The notes beneath the pieces are model-generated. The model saw only the letters and a list, made by a program, of their open reading frames with translations, did not search any database and was not told the origin of the DNA. 36,989 nt of DNA, taken from positions 1 through 36,989 of the forward strand of contig JAJBTC010000156.1 of assembly GCA_020861095.1 (NCBI GenBank). The letters are read 5' to 3'. A program made the translations under genes and the position numbers. The stretch comes from Bacteroides sp. Lineage in GTDB: Bacteria > Bacteroidota > Bacteroidia > Bacteroidales > Bacteroidaceae. Shown here in pieces: positions 27,112 through 36,696 of the stretch; position 1 is the stretch's first letter, and each line of letters opens with the position of its first letter.

Positions 27112-28070
27112 TCCTTCCTGTATGTATACATTCAACAAACCAGGATCCAAATGGATCAGAAAGTTGCCAGAAAACAGGCATGGCTATTCCCTGCCGGAAT
27201 CCACCCGGCCCCGGCAAAAAAACAAAACATGTCTACACTTTTACTTTATTCTCTCTGCCAGACGAGACTATCTGCAACGATTCCGATGTTCAGTGAGCTG
27301 CCGACCGGTACTGCTCTGGGTCGTTACTCTTTTCACCTCATGCTCCTTTGGAAATAAGGGAAAAAGGCTCGGACAAGAGTAGACTTTTTTAGAAAATCAG
27401 GAAAAACGGAATCAGGAACCCAGACCTGTTTATTGGTTTTTATATACCAAATATATAGTTCTCGGATCGGATAAAAAGCAGCGTTCAAGTGACCTTTTAC
27501 AAAATGGTTTGACGACTGTATGTAATAGGCCATAACAAGGATAAAATGTTTTTAGAAGAGAAACATAAGAGAGAATGATAGGAAACAGAATTCTTTTCCT
27601 CTTATTCCGGAAACTCTTTCCGGAGAATATACAATAAAAATAAAAAAAACTTCTTAATCACTTTCTGCCCTGTAAATCATCATTTCACTTGAATAGTTCT
27701 TTTAAACCATGATAACCCCACGAACTGACATACAAATTTAACCCCTAAAGTTCTATCAGGATCGATATATATATTAAAACATCCGGATACATCTCAGGAA
27801 CTTTCAACTTCTACAACTACAGACAGACAAATCATAATAAAGGATACCTGCTTATTATTTATTTTCCACAATTACTTAAAAAAACCATTGTTACAAATAT
27901 ATTCCAGGCTCATATAACAAGACTATTTTACTAAGTTCATTGCCATTAATAAAGGAGAGTATGGCATTAGAAATACCCTTTATTGTCCAAGAAAAAATGG
28001 ATATAAAACAGTATGTTAACAAATCATTACTATTTATTTAACAATATTAGGATATTACAGATTATATACT
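27112..28070. other. AT-rich gene-poor island
   Basis: About 960 bp without a convincing gene. Near 27297-27382 one plus-strand frame reads RPVLLWVVTLFTSCSFGNKG before TAG, resembling a lipoprotein signal with nothing following, perhaps another gene remnant. From 27400 on the sequence is strongly AT-rich with many short A/T runs. Confidence 0.4.
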
Positions 28071-28078
28071 TACATTTG
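28071..28078 (+). promoter_or_regulatory. Possible -7 element of the orphan lipoprotein
   Basis: TACATTTG fits TAnnTTTG and lies 29 bp before the ATG at 28108. A matching TTTG at -33 is absent. Confidence 0.45.
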
Positions 28079-28107
28079 GGAAATCATCAACGTAAATATA
28101 TTAAACC

Positions 28108-28752
28108 ATGAGAATGAAAAATTTATTTTTATTACCAAGCATTTGCATCGGTCTCTTTTTTACAGCTTGTACCCAGGAAACATTCCTAACTCAGGAAGAG
28201 GATGTCACGGAAGAAGAGTTGTTTTCGCGTGCGGTTCCAAGTAATGCGGTAGAAGTTTCGAGTGTTAGTGAATTAGTACCAGGTGCCAATTATAAAATTA
28301 CCGGAACTTATACGGGCGACCTTCCACCACAGGCTCAAGGTTATAGCCCAATCGCTATTTATATTACCGGCGAATGGGAGATCACGGGTGATACCATACC
28401 CTCCAATATTACCCTGATCTTGCAGGATGGGGGCGGCATAATATACAATAAATCCGGAGGTACCCTGATATTCGATCGTGGCGTATCCATGTCAATCAAC
28501 CAAAATTGTTATTTCGGTGCTTACGGTACGAATGTCCATTTTTCTAATGGTGGGATCTCAGAATATCCTTTTGTTTCCAATTACGGATCCATAAATTGCA
28601 CTAATCTTTATCTGGAAACTACTACTTTATACAATCAAACCACGGGACTTGTACAGGTAAGGAACTTGACAGTAGGCGAAAGTGGGACTTGCTATAATTT
28701 TGGAGAGTTTTTAATCGGCGGGGTGGCACAAGATATGGGAGAGCTCCATTAA
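28108..28752 (+). CDS. Orphan lipoprotein with beta-rich repeats, function unknown
   Basis: A 214-residue exported lipoprotein with lipobox FFTAC (Cys21); an alternative start two codons later also works. After an acidic linker (TQEEDVTEEELFSRA), the chain is rich in Gly, Asn, Thr and Ile, in short strand-turn units such as ITGTYTGDLP, IYITGEWEITGD, LILQDGGGIIYN and SGGTLIFDRG. This pattern resembles a right-handed parallel beta-helix or adhesin-like fold. No catalytic motif is visible and I recognise no family. It stands alone in AT-rich surroundings with no partner genes and ends well before a 20-bp perfect hairpin. Base composition unlike its neighbours suggests recent acquisition (inference). 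Confidence 0.7.
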   Translation: MRMKNLFLLPSICIGLFFTACTQETFLTQEEDVTEEELFSRAVPSNAVEVSSVSELVPGANYKITGTYTGDLPPQAQGYSPIAIYITGEWEITGDTIPSNITLILQDGGGIIYNKSGGTLIFDRGVSMSINQNCYFGAYGTNVHFSNGGISEYPFVSNYGSINCTNLYLETTTLYNQTTGLVQVRNLTVGESGTCYNFGEFLIGGVAQDMGELH

Positions 28753-28860
28753 TATTAATTACAATTTATATCTATAATATAATTAATAAGAAACAGAAAA
28801 GTTATTCACGAGAATTGTATTTATTATTATAAATATATTTTCCGGTAATCGATATATATT

Positions 28861-28904
28861 CCTGAAGATGCTACCAGGAACCGATTCCTGGTAGCATCTT
28901 CAGG
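28861..28904. terminator. Perfect 20-bp inverted repeat (possible terminator)
   Basis: Bases 28861-28880 pair without mismatch to 28885-28904 around a CCGA loop. There is no T-run on either side, so classic intrinsic termination is doubtful. It lies between the convergent orphan lipoprotein (+) and phosphatase (-) genes and could be a bidirectional terminator or a protein-binding or recombination site. Confidence 0.5.
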
Positions 28905-29004
28905 AGTTAGATCAGACGAGAAAATAGAAATACGCCATCCGCCCTGTTCTGATGCTCTGCATCCGCTAATAGACTTCATCCATCTTGTTTATATTTTGTC
29001 TATT

Positions 29005-29771
<767 letters not shown>

Positions 29772-29806
29772 TTAGTATGGGTGAAAATCCAGGTATATGC
29801 TGTGTG

Positions 29807-30850
29807 TTATCGCAGCGAAGAGGGATAAATGATCTCCTGGGCAGGGAGCTCCACAGACACTTCGCGTCCGATCACCTGATCGCGTTCTGTCCATTTGAAA
29901 CCGTCACCCGGACTCAACAGATGAATATCTTCTTCTGTGATCACCTCTCCGGGTTTCAGTGTCCGCCTCGTGGCAATGGATCGCTCCAGTTTCACCTTTG
30001 CCTGCGCCACGTGTTCGCCGATAGAGAGTTCTTCCCTGCCCATCCACCGCTCTGCCAGCCGGATGTCCCGGATCATGCGGTTCACCCCATCCGGACCCAG
30101 GGATCCGAGTTGGTCGGTACCTTTCATGCGACGATCAATGGTGACGTGCTTTTCGATGATCTCCGCTCCCAGGCCTACGGCAACCGCCGTAGCCGCAATG
30201 CCAATGGTATGGTCCGAAAAACCGATCCGGTACTGTCCGTAATGCTTCTTTAGATAGGGGATACTGCGGAGATTGAGATGATCGGGATGGGTGGGATATT
30301 CCGATACACAATGCAGGATAGAGATGCGGGAATGGTAACGATGAATCGTCTCCAGCGCCTCATCCAGCTCTTTACATCCGGCCATACCGGTAGATAGTAT
30401 CATCGGGATACCGGTCTCTGCCAGCGCTTCCACCAGAGGCAGGTTGGTGAGGTCGCGACTGGCAACCTTCAGATAGTCCGGAGTAAACAGCCGGAGCAGC
30501 GAAAGGCATCCCCGGGAACAGAGAGTTTCTACAAACTCCAATCCTAAGGAACGGGCATAGGTATATACCTCGAAATGCTCTTCATCCGTGAGTTCGAGAA
30601 AAGCGCGGTGTTCTCCATACGTCCTGCCAAACGAATGGGGCGAGTCATAGATACGGTTCATCTGCGACACGGTAAGTTCTTCTTTCAGATCCCGCTTGGT
30701 CATTTTCACCGCATCCATCGGACGCAGATCCAAACCGAAGACCTCTTCCTTCACCGGACGGGATACCAATTCTACGATCAGTTTGGCTATATCTACCGAA
30801 CCGTTGTGGTTCTGTCCGATCTCTCCGATTATATATGTGTTGTTATTCAT
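29807..30850 (-). CDS. NeuB-family nonulosonic acid (sialic acid/KDN 9-phosphate) synthase
   Basis: A 347-residue enzyme that condenses phosphoenolpyruvate with a mannose-type sugar, likely its 6-phosphate. The TIM barrel has IIGEIGQNHNGS at about 7-18, VKMTKRD, KVASRDLTNLPL, LSTGMAG, ILHCVSEYPT, GFSDHTIGIAA and IIEKHVTIDRRMKGTDQ; these are standard NeuB substrate and metal-site motifs. The C-terminal ~60 residues are a SAF (antifreeze-like) domain (RRTLKPGEVITEEDI). The adjacent phosphatase suggests a phosphorylated product, as in the eukaryote-like Neu5Ac-9-P or KDN-9-P route (inference). Its ATG abuts a module B repeat lying in the 455-bp spacer to the cytidylyltransferase gene. Confidence 0.92.
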   Translation of the reverse strand: MNNNTYIIGEIGQNHNGSVDIAKLIVELVSRPVKEEVFGLDLRPMDAVKMTKRDLKEELTVSQMNRIYDSPHSFGRTYGEHRAFLELTDEEHFEVYTYARSLGLEFVETLCSRGCLSLLRLFTPDYLKVASRDLTNLPLVEALAETGIPMILSTGMAGCKELDEALETIHRYHSRISILHCVSEYPTHPDHLNLRSIPYLKKHYGQYRIGFSDHTIGIAATAVAVGLGAEIIEKHVTIDRRMKGTDQLGSLGPDGVNRMIRDIRLAERWMGREELSIGEHVAQAKVKLERSIATRRTLKPGEVITEEDIHLLSPGDGFKWTERDQVIGREVSVELPAQEIIYPSSLR

Positions 30851-31305
30851 TTACGATGTACTTAGTTACGATATACAATTGAAAATACAAGTTATCCCGC
30901 TTGTGGATATACCCATAGAAAAAATAAGTAAGTATTCATCATTCATTGTATATATTATACTCCGTTGTCCTGTAGAGCTACGATATACTATCTATTTATA
31001 AACATATCCCCACCACATACATCTCTCTTACGTTGTCTACAGAGAAAGGGATTACCTGTAGAGACGCATATTTGCGTCTCCATATTTGCGTCTCCATACT
31101 TACGTCTCCGCGGTGCATGTCCAACAAAATGGTATATACATTCCCATTCGGTATGCCGAGACGCAAATATGCGTCTCTACAGGTGGATGACATCATGTAT
31201 TTTCAATCAGAAATCTCTTTGCGTCTCTACCAGGTACCGCCATAGTATATACGCTAAACGATGAACATAAGACACAGAGGTATCTACCCTTCTCCTACAC
31301 CACTC
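30851..31305. repeat. Composite palindromic element, copy 2 (inverted), within the glycan operon
   Basis: 455 bp without a gene, dividing the neuB-like gene from the cytidylyltransferase. Module B (30851-30886) begins at the base after the neuB start codon. From 31022 to 31268 lies an inverted copy of the 20371-20755 element: GAGACGCATATTTGCGTCTC at 31061-31080, two decayed repeats, GCGGTGCATGTCCAAC, and the second palindrome GAGACGCA-AATA-TGCGTCTC (31158-31177). It lacks the ~100-bp insert and two of the three 34-bp units of copy 1. Confidence 0.8.
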
Positions 31306-32061
31306 CTATTTGCCATTCTCCCGGATGTTCTTCCGCATTTTACCCAAATATCCGGGATTCTCCTCTACCAGTTCCAACAAACCTTCCAATCCTGACAATT
31401 CCTTCTCTACAAACAGGGCATACACTTCCTGCAACAACGAAAAGTCCTCGGGCGTATCCAGGGTAAACCTCAGATCGTACCGTTGCCGGAGCGATTCCGG
31501 CAGAGGAAGCAGCCGGGAACTGAACCGTCCGGGATGTGTATAGAGATAAGTAGTCAGATGCTCTACATACTCCGGTCTCCCTGCCGCGCACACAGCCGCC
31601 CGCTTTAACGCGTCTGTAGTAGCCAGTTCGGCAAACAGACCCAGGTGCGAACGGATCACCGGACAACCGTCGGGAAATCCGTACGAGATATAATCTGCCG
31701 GCTCTGCCGAATGCTCCCGGAAAAGTTCGTTGAAGCTATCTGTCTGCAAAAAGGGATTGTCCGAGCAGACCCGGATCAGCCGGTCTATGCCATAGGCATC
31801 GGCAGCTCCCAGAAAACGTGCCAATACATTATCCTCTTCGCCCCGGAAAGAGAAGATCCCGTGTTGCCGCGCCACCTCTTCCAGCACATCGTCCTGCGGC
31901 CGCCGGGTAGTAGCCAGTATCACGGGGATGCCCGGACACGAACTACGCATGCGGGAAATCAGGATATCGATGATGCGTTGCTGCCCGTAGAACGGAAGCA
32001 ATATCTTGTTGTGAAGGCGGGTAGAGCCTGTGCGTGCCTGTATGATAATGCCGTCTCTCAT
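31306..32061 (-). CDS. SpsF-like cytidylyltransferase (CMP-sugar activation candidate)
   Basis: A 251-residue nucleotidyltransferase of the CTP_transf_3/SpsF group, Rossmann-like. The N-terminal nucleotide-binding motif GIIIQARTGSTRLHNKIL (4-21) matches the IIQARxGSTRLPGK pattern, followed by FRGEEDNVLARF and RVCSDNPFL (equivalent of R..gDxPl) and LRFTLDTPEDF near 210. Members activate Kdo, neuraminate-type or related sugars with CTP or are of unsettled specificity. Placement with NeuB and the phosphatase suggests CMP-nonulosonate synthesis (inference). The stop of the upstream gene overlaps its start by 4 bp (32058-32061), so the two are coupled. Confidence 0.82.
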   Translation of the reverse strand: MRDGIIIQARTGSTRLHNKILLPFYGQQRIIDILISRMRSSCPGIPVILATTRRPQDDVLEEVARQHGIFSFRGEEDNVLARFLGAADAYGIDRLIRVCSDNPFLQTDSFNELFREHSAEPADYISYGFPDGCPVIRSHLGLFAELATTDALKRAAVCAAGRPEYVEHLTTYLYTHPGRFSSRLLPLPESLRQRYDLRFTLDTPEDFSLLQEVYALFVEKELSGLEGLLELVEENPGYLGKMRKNIRENGK

Positions 32062-32909
32062 ACCTTCATGCGTTTAAAAGCGTCTATATACGATCCCGGG
32101 GTAATGTTGATCACCTCTTTTCCCAGTTTCCGGGCATACGCTTCCAGAACGAAGTAGGAACTGAAAGCTACATACATGTGGTACAATACCTTGTGGAGGC
32201 GGGTGGTGCTCTGGTCTACCTCTATTGCTCTTTCCGACCGGGAAGTACCCTGATCGTAAAAGTGTTTCTGGTGCATCATCACCTCGTTACGATCCGTCAC
32301 CGAGATCTCCGGCAGCCACGAATGATCGGCACCTGCCAGGTAAACGCGCCGGAAAGGCAAACCCAGTCCAATGGTGATACAAGGGATCAATACGTTATGC
32401 GGGCGGGGCACTCCCCACCCTCTGCGAAAAACAAAGTTACACAGCCCCTGGAACCCTTCGATAGGGGTAGCGTTGTAAAGACACAGCCGGATATGCGGAT
32501 TACCTGCCAGCAGGGGTTGCCACTCCTTATTCTGCCAGGCGCGGGCCGGTACCAGCAGGTTGAGCGGCCAGGTGGTTTTCTCTGCCAGTGTACCGAAAAG
32601 CTGTACGCGTTTCTCCGGCACGGTCCAGAAAAGAGGATCGGCTATCAGATAGAGTTCGGGGCGAAGCTTTTCATAGACAGGAGAAAGTACTCCGAAATTG
32701 ACCGCCATCAGCGTTTTATCCCGGAGAAAATCCGCAGCCTCTTCCAGCGTCGTATTCAGCGAAGGTCCGTTGGCCAGGATCACCAATTCTTCTTTATTTC
32801 TGAAATTATCTTTCACCGGTGTAGCCCGACGGGAGAGAAGCAGGATCTTCACGATACTCAGAAAACTCTGGAACAACTCTCTCAGGAACCGGACCATTTT
32901 GTCTGCCAT
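32058..32909 (-). CDS. LANGPSL-motif protein, DUF115/GT42-like (glycan transferase candidate)
   Basis: A 283-residue cytosolic or peripheral membrane protein. After a basic N-terminal helix it shows ELVILANGPSLNTTLEEA (41-58), then PELYLIADPLFW, and a later strand IGLGLPFRRVYLAGADHSW. The pattern of an NGPSL loop plus a LAGADH/LSGID-type strand is shared by DUF115 (6-hydroxymethylpterin pyrophosphokinase MptE-like, Maf-type flagellin glycosylation) and by GT42 sialyltransferases. It heads the nonulosonate set and is coupled to the SpsF-like gene, so transferring the activated sugar is a reasonable guess. I cannot choose between these families by eye. A good minus-strand -7 box lies 20 bp upstream. 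Confidence 0.6.
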   Translation of the reverse strand: MADKMVRFLRELFQSFLSIVKILLLSRRATPVKDNFRNKEELVILANGPSLNTTLEEAADFLRDKTLMAVNFGVLSPVYEKLRPELYLIADPLFWTVPEKRVQLFGTLAEKTTWPLNLLVPARAWQNKEWQPLLAGNPHIRLCLYNATPIEGFQGLCNFVFRRGWGVPRPHNVLIPCITIGLGLPFRRVYLAGADHSWLPEISVTDRNEVMMHQKHFYDQGTSRSERAIEVDQSTTRLHKVLYHMYVAFSSYFVLEAYARKLGKEVINITPGSYIDAFKRMKV

Positions 32910-32929
32910 AGAATTGTAGTATAGGAACG

Positions 32930-32937
32930 CAAAGATA
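32930..32937 (-). promoter_or_regulatory. -7 element of the nonulosonate operon
   Basis: Minus strand reads TATCTTTG at 32937-32930, 20 bp before the ATG. CAAA at 32961-32964 (minus-strand TTTG) lies 23 bp away, slightly wide for the -33 box. Confidence 0.6.
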
Positions 32938-33002
32938 GGATAAATTCAGGGCTATTTGTCCAAAAAAAGGCTTAATTTATCGTCTCCTCGCTGCAAAATC
33001 GC

Positions 33003-33010
33003 TACTTTTG
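33003..33010 (+). promoter_or_regulatory. -7 element of the divergent GT4-GT2 genes
   Basis: TACTTTTG at 33003-33010 fits TAnnTTTG and lies 17 bp before the ATG at 33028. It overlaps an earlier in-frame ATG (32956) reading, which supports the later start. Confidence 0.5.
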
Positions 33011-33027
33011 CAGAAAGTTGTAAGGGA

Positions 33028-34293
33028 ATGAGGGTACTTCTGATCAATACTTCCGAACGGGCCGGAGGGGCAGCCATCGCTGCCAGCCGGTTGATGGAAG
33101 CTCTGAAAAATAACGGGATCAAGGCGAAACTGCTGGTAAGAGACAAACAGACACAGCAAGTGAGCGTGGTGGCTATGGAGAATAGCTGGCGTCTCGTATG
33201 GAATTTTCTCTGGGAAAGGGTAGTGATCTGGGCCACCAAACGGTTCAGTAAGAAAGACCTCTACGCGGTGGACATCGCCAATATAGGAAGCGACATCACC
33301 TCCCTGCCCGAATTCCGGCAGGCGGATGTGATCCATCTGCACTGGATCAACCAGGGACTGCTTTCCCTGAAAAATATCCGCGAGATACTGGATTCCGGCA
33401 AACCGGTGGTCTGGACCATGCACGACATGTGGCCCTGTACCGGTATCTGCCACTATTCGGGAGAGTGTACCCGCTATCAGCGGGAATGCGACTCGTGCCC
33501 GTTCATCAACGGCGGCAGCAGCACCAGAGATCTGTCCTGGAGAGTATTCCACAAAAAACACGCGTTGTACCAGAACGCCAACATTACGTTTGTAACCTGT
33601 AGCCAGTGGCTGAAAGGGGTGGCTTTGAAAAGCGCGTTGCTGATCGGAAAACGTATCGAAAGTATTCCAAACCCGATCAATACCAATTTCTTCAAACCCG
33701 GCAACAAAGAGAAGGCACGCCAGAAGTGTGGACTACCCCCGGACAAAAAACTGATCCTGTTCGGTTCGGCAAAGATCACCGACAAGCGCAAAGGGATCGA
33801 CTACCTGATCAGTGCGTCACAGTTGCTGGCGGAGAAATATCCGGACTACAAAGATCAGCTGGGGATCGTGGTATTTGGAAAGAAATCGCAGCAACTGGAA
33901 GAGCAACTCCCTTTTCCGGTATATCCGCTCAATTACGTGAACAACGAGCACGATCTGGTAGATATCTACAACGCGGTAGACCTTTTCCTGCTCCCTTCCT
34001 TAGAAAATAACCTTCCCAATACCATCATGGAGGCTATGGCTTGCGGAACACCCTGTGTAGGTTTTCAGACAGGAGGTATCCCCGAAATGATAGATCACCT
34101 GCACAATGGCTATGTGGCCAACTACAGATCTACGGAAGACCTGGCCAATGGTATATTCTGGACACTGAACGAGTCTGAATATACGTTGCTTTCGGAACAG
34201 GCGGTACGGAAGGTAACCGGCAACTATTCCGAAAGAGCGGTTGCCAGAAAATACATCGATATCTATAATCAGATCACCGGGAATCATGCCTGA
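33028..34293 (+). CDS. Glycosyltransferase family 4 (GT-B)
   Basis: A 421-residue retaining glycosyltransferase, started at the ATG 33028 (MRVLLINTSERAGGAAIAAS) rather than the longer frame at 32956, which would include promoter sequence. The N-terminal half contains VIHLHWINQG and the Cys-rich WTMHDMWPCTGICHYSG ... ECTRYQRECDSC segment, often seen in Bacteroidetes exopolysaccharide GT4 proteins. The C-terminal Rossmann domain has KLILFGSAKITD and the donor-binding E-x7-E motif within SLENNLPNTIMEAMACG. Sugar donor and acceptor are unknown. It overlaps the following GT2 gene by 8 bp. It reads away from the nonulosonate genes, sharing a 118-bp promoter region. Confidence 0.9.
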   Translation: MRVLLINTSERAGGAAIAASRLMEALKNNGIKAKLLVRDKQTQQVSVVAMENSWRLVWNFLWERVVIWATKRFSKKDLYAVDIANIGSDITSLPEFRQADVIHLHWINQGLLSLKNIREILDSGKPVVWTMHDMWPCTGICHYSGECTRYQRECDSCPFINGGSSTRDLSWRVFHKKHALYQNANITFVTCSQWLKGVALKSALLIGKRIESIPNPINTNFFKPGNKEKARQKCGLPPDKKLILFGSAKITDKRKGIDYLISASQLLAEKYPDYKDQLGIVVFGKKSQQLEEQLPFPVYPLNYVNNEHDLVDIYNAVDLFLLPSLENNLPNTIMEAMACGTPCVGFQTGGIPEMIDHLHNGYVANYRSTEDLANGIFWTLNESEYTLLSEQAVRKVTGNYSERAVARKYIDIYNQITGNHA

Positions 34294-35038
34294 GCAACGT
34301 CCTGTCCGCTTTTCTGTCATAACGGTTACCTACAACGCGGCCCGGCATCTGGAAGAGACCATCCGGAGTGTAGCCGCGCAAACCTATGCGGGAGTAGAAT
34401 ATATTGTGGTCGACGGGGCTTCGCAGGATGATACCCGCCAGGTGGTCGGAAACTACCGCGACCACATCCATACGTTTATCAGCGAACCCGACCAGGGTAT
34501 ATACGATGCCATGAACAAAGGGTTGAAACGGGCCACAGGAGATTACCTCTGTTTCCTGAATGCCGGAGATACCTTTCACTCGGCGGAGACCTTGCAACAC
34601 ATGGTGGATTCCCTGCCCGAAGGGGAATGGCCGGATGTGATGTACGGAGAAACCGCCCTGGTAGATGAACAGCGGCATTTTCTGCGCATGCGCCGGCTCT
34701 CCGCTCCCGAACACCTCACCTGGAAAAGTTTCCGCCAGGGGATGCTGGTCTGTCACCAGGCTTTCTTTCCACGTCGCGGACTGGCTCCCCGGTACAATCT
34801 TGAATACCGGTTCTCAGCCGACTTCGACTGGTGCATCCGCATCATGAAACAGGCAACCCTCCTGCACAATACGCACCTGACCCTGATCGATTACCTGAGT
34901 GAAGGCACTACCACGGCCAACCGGAAAGCCTCCTTAGTAGAGCGCTTTCGTATCATGTGCAAGCACTACGGTACGCTGAGCACCATAGGGCATCACCTGT
35001 GGTTTGTGATCCGGCTATTCACCAGGCCCGGCCAGTAG
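34286..35038 (+). CDS. Glycosyltransferase family 2 (GT-A)
   Basis: A 250-residue inverting glycosyltransferase. I start at ATG 34286-34288, eight bases inside the end of the GT4 gene; an upstream in-frame ATG at 34241 would lengthen the overlap. N-terminal nucleotide-sugar motifs: FSVITVTYNAARHLEETI, VDGASQDDTRQVV and SEPDQGIYDAMNKGLKRATG, followed by the DxD-like FLNAGDTFHS. A later EYRFSADFDWCIRIMKQ stretch is typical of WcaA/colanic-acid type GT2 enzymes. It probably adds a sugar to the same glycan as the coupled GT4. Its 3' end overlaps the convergent sirtuin gene by 24 bp. Confidence 0.92.
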   Translation: MPEQRPVRFSVITVTYNAARHLEETIRSVAAQTYAGVEYIVVDGASQDDTRQVVGNYRDHIHTFISEPDQGIYDAMNKGLKRATGDYLCFLNAGDTFHSAETLQHMVDSLPEGEWPDVMYGETALVDEQRHFLRMRRLSAPEHLTWKSFRQGMLVCHQAFFPRRGLAPRYNLEYRFSADFDWCIRIMKQATLLHNTHLTLIDYLSEGTTTANRKASLVERFRIMCKHYGTLSTIGHHLWFVIRLFTRPGQ

Positions 35039-35722
35039 TTCTTTCAACGCAGCCATACCTTCAGAGGCTCCTTTACAGAGGTAATGGACGGGTCTGGAAA
35101 TGCCCACCTGCACCTCATTCGGATCTATCAGATAAACCGGAATACCTGCGGGTGCGTAGTGCAGCAGTCCGGCAGCCGGGTAGACATTCAGGGAAGTCCC
35201 TACGACAACAACGACATCGGCCTCTGCCACCCGTTCGGCTGCCCGCCCAATCTCCGGAACAGACTCCCCGAACCACACAATGAAAGGACGAAGTTGCGAA
35301 CCATCGCCGGCCCGATCTCCCAACCGGATCTCCCAACGATCTGCCGACAACTCCTCTATGTAGCGGGGATCCTGCGGATCGCGGCTCGAACAAGCCTTCA
35401 TCAGTTCGCCATGCAGATGAATGACATCGCTGCTACCTGCCCGTTCGTGCAGGTTATCCACATTCTGGGTGATCACAGATACCCGGAAGTCCGCCTCCAG
35501 TCCGGCCAGGATCTCATGTCCCCGGTTCGGCTTTGCCGACAGCAACTGCTTCCGGCGTTCGTTATAGAACCGGAGTACCCGTTCCGGATTCCGGGCAAAC
35601 CCCTCGGGAGTAGCTACCTGCTCTACCGGATATTTCTCCCACAAGCCTCCTGTATCCCGGAAGGTACGAATGCCACTTTCGGCACTCATGCCTGCTCCCG
35701 ACAAGACGACGATATGTTTCAT
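35015..35722 (-). CDS. cobB: Sirtuin-type NAD-dependent protein deacylase (Sir2/CobB)
   Basis: A 235-residue sirtuin that removes acyl groups from lysine with NAD. NAD motifs are GAGMSAESGIRTFRD (9-23) and TQNVDNLHE (85-93); catalytic His104 is in HLHGE. Tyr53 and Arg56 (FYNERR) match the YxxR pair that recognises succinyl and malonyl lysine in class III sirtuins, so desuccinylase activity is likely (known for the class). The four zinc Cys are not there: only Cys111 is seen, and the usual second pair is replaced by GDGSQLRPF. FIVWFGESVPE follows as usual. Some bacterial sirtuins lack the zinc. It overlaps the convergent GT2 gene by 24 bp. Confidence 0.93.
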   Translation of the reverse strand: MKHIVVLSGAGMSAESGIRTFRDTGGLWEKYPVEQVATPEGFARNPERVLRFYNERRKQLLSAKPNRGHEILAGLEADFRVSVITQNVDNLHERAGSSDVIHLHGELMKACSSRDPQDPRYIEELSADRWEIRLGDRAGDGSQLRPFIVWFGESVPEIGRAAERVAEADVVVVVGTSLNVYPAAGLLHYAPAGIPVYLIDPNEVQVGISRPVHYLCKGASEGMAALKELLAGPGE

Positions 35723-36214
35723 ACTTATCTATTTTACTGTTTCCAACACATAACAACTCTATAAACCCTGATATTTCCGGACAACCGCTTTTTTACGTTC
35801 TGTCACCATCCGGATTTCATCCGTTTCATGCCCCGGAACGGGTTGCTGTTTCTTTTGCGTATGCCCTCACAAATATACGTTTCTTTCCGGTTCAAATGAC
35901 AAAACACTGAAGTAAAATAACCTCACTTTAAAAAGTTCCATACCCCTTACCGATCCCAAGTTTTCACGGTAATCAATCTTTTTAATCGATTCATTGAACC
36001 CACACAGAGAATTCACCCTGCACCGATTTACCTTTCAAAAAAACCTATTCCAATAATAGCATCTATATGTAGAGACCAACGGCGTGCACGGGTGTCCGGA
36101 ATAAATCGTTACCATTTGAGATAGTATAGTTTATTTGACTTATTTATATCCGGTTGTTTACTCAGACTATTTCAAACGGTTACATTTCCCCTATACTATC
36201 CAAATCACATTTAT
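35723..36214. other. Gene-free stretch before the nested palindrome
   Basis: No gene. Contains only a short repeat-like piece near 36068-36092 (TGTAGAGACCAACGGCGTGCAC), a diverged module A. Base composition is AT-rich; no hairpin terminator stands out. Confidence 0.4.
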
Positions 36215-36600
36215 TCTCTCTGAAAGCCTGAAGTGACTTTATTGTACATAACTCTCTCTGAAAACCCGGAGTAGCTTTAATGTGCATAACTTTCTCTGAA
36301 AGCCTGAAGGGCTTTAATTTGAATAACCCCCAGTGAAGCGTAGCATAGCGGAGCGACTGGGGGTATGGATCCCTCCTATGTCTTCAACCCCAAAGTGGGT
36401 TGAATGATTCTATCCTGAATAAAACGAGGTAAAATCCCATTCATACTATATGGGAGTGCGTATTTCTATATTCAACCCACTTCGGGGTTGAAGAGATGTG
36501 TATACGTTACTACCCCCAGTCGCTTCGTCACGGGCAAGGCTCTTACTGCGCTTCATTGGGGATATGCACAGTAAAGCCCTTCGGGCTTTCAGAGAAAATG
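36215..36600. repeat. Nested inverted-repeat region
   Basis: Left side: three direct 38-bp repeats beginning TCTCTGAAA at 36217, 36255 and 36293 (Ctctgaaagcctgaagggctttaa type). Then a hairpin CCCCCAGTGAAGCG...GACTGGGGG (36327-36363), and a palindrome TTCAACCC...GGGTTGAA (36383-36404). Right side mirrors this: ATTCAACCC...GGGTTGAA (36470-36492), CCCCCAGTCGCTTC...CATTGGGGATA (36513-36564), and the inverted 38-bp unit AAAGCCCTTCGGGCTTTCAG (36573-36592). An open frame at 36446-36778 is accidental. Confidence 0.7.
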
Positions 36601-36696
36601 GCAGTAAATCAGAATAAATCGGAGAAAATTCGATTAAATCGTAGTAAATGAATGTCGTATGGGTAGTTCCGTAAATCTTAAAATAGTTTTCCGGAC

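Noticed and set aside
27333..27533. 66-codon minus-strand frame in the AT-rich island
   Set aside because: No promoter, no motif, and composition like the surrounding non-coding DNA.
36215..36600. Retron msr/msd region
   Set aside because: The nested inverted repeats are suggestive, but no reverse transcriptase gene is present nearby.
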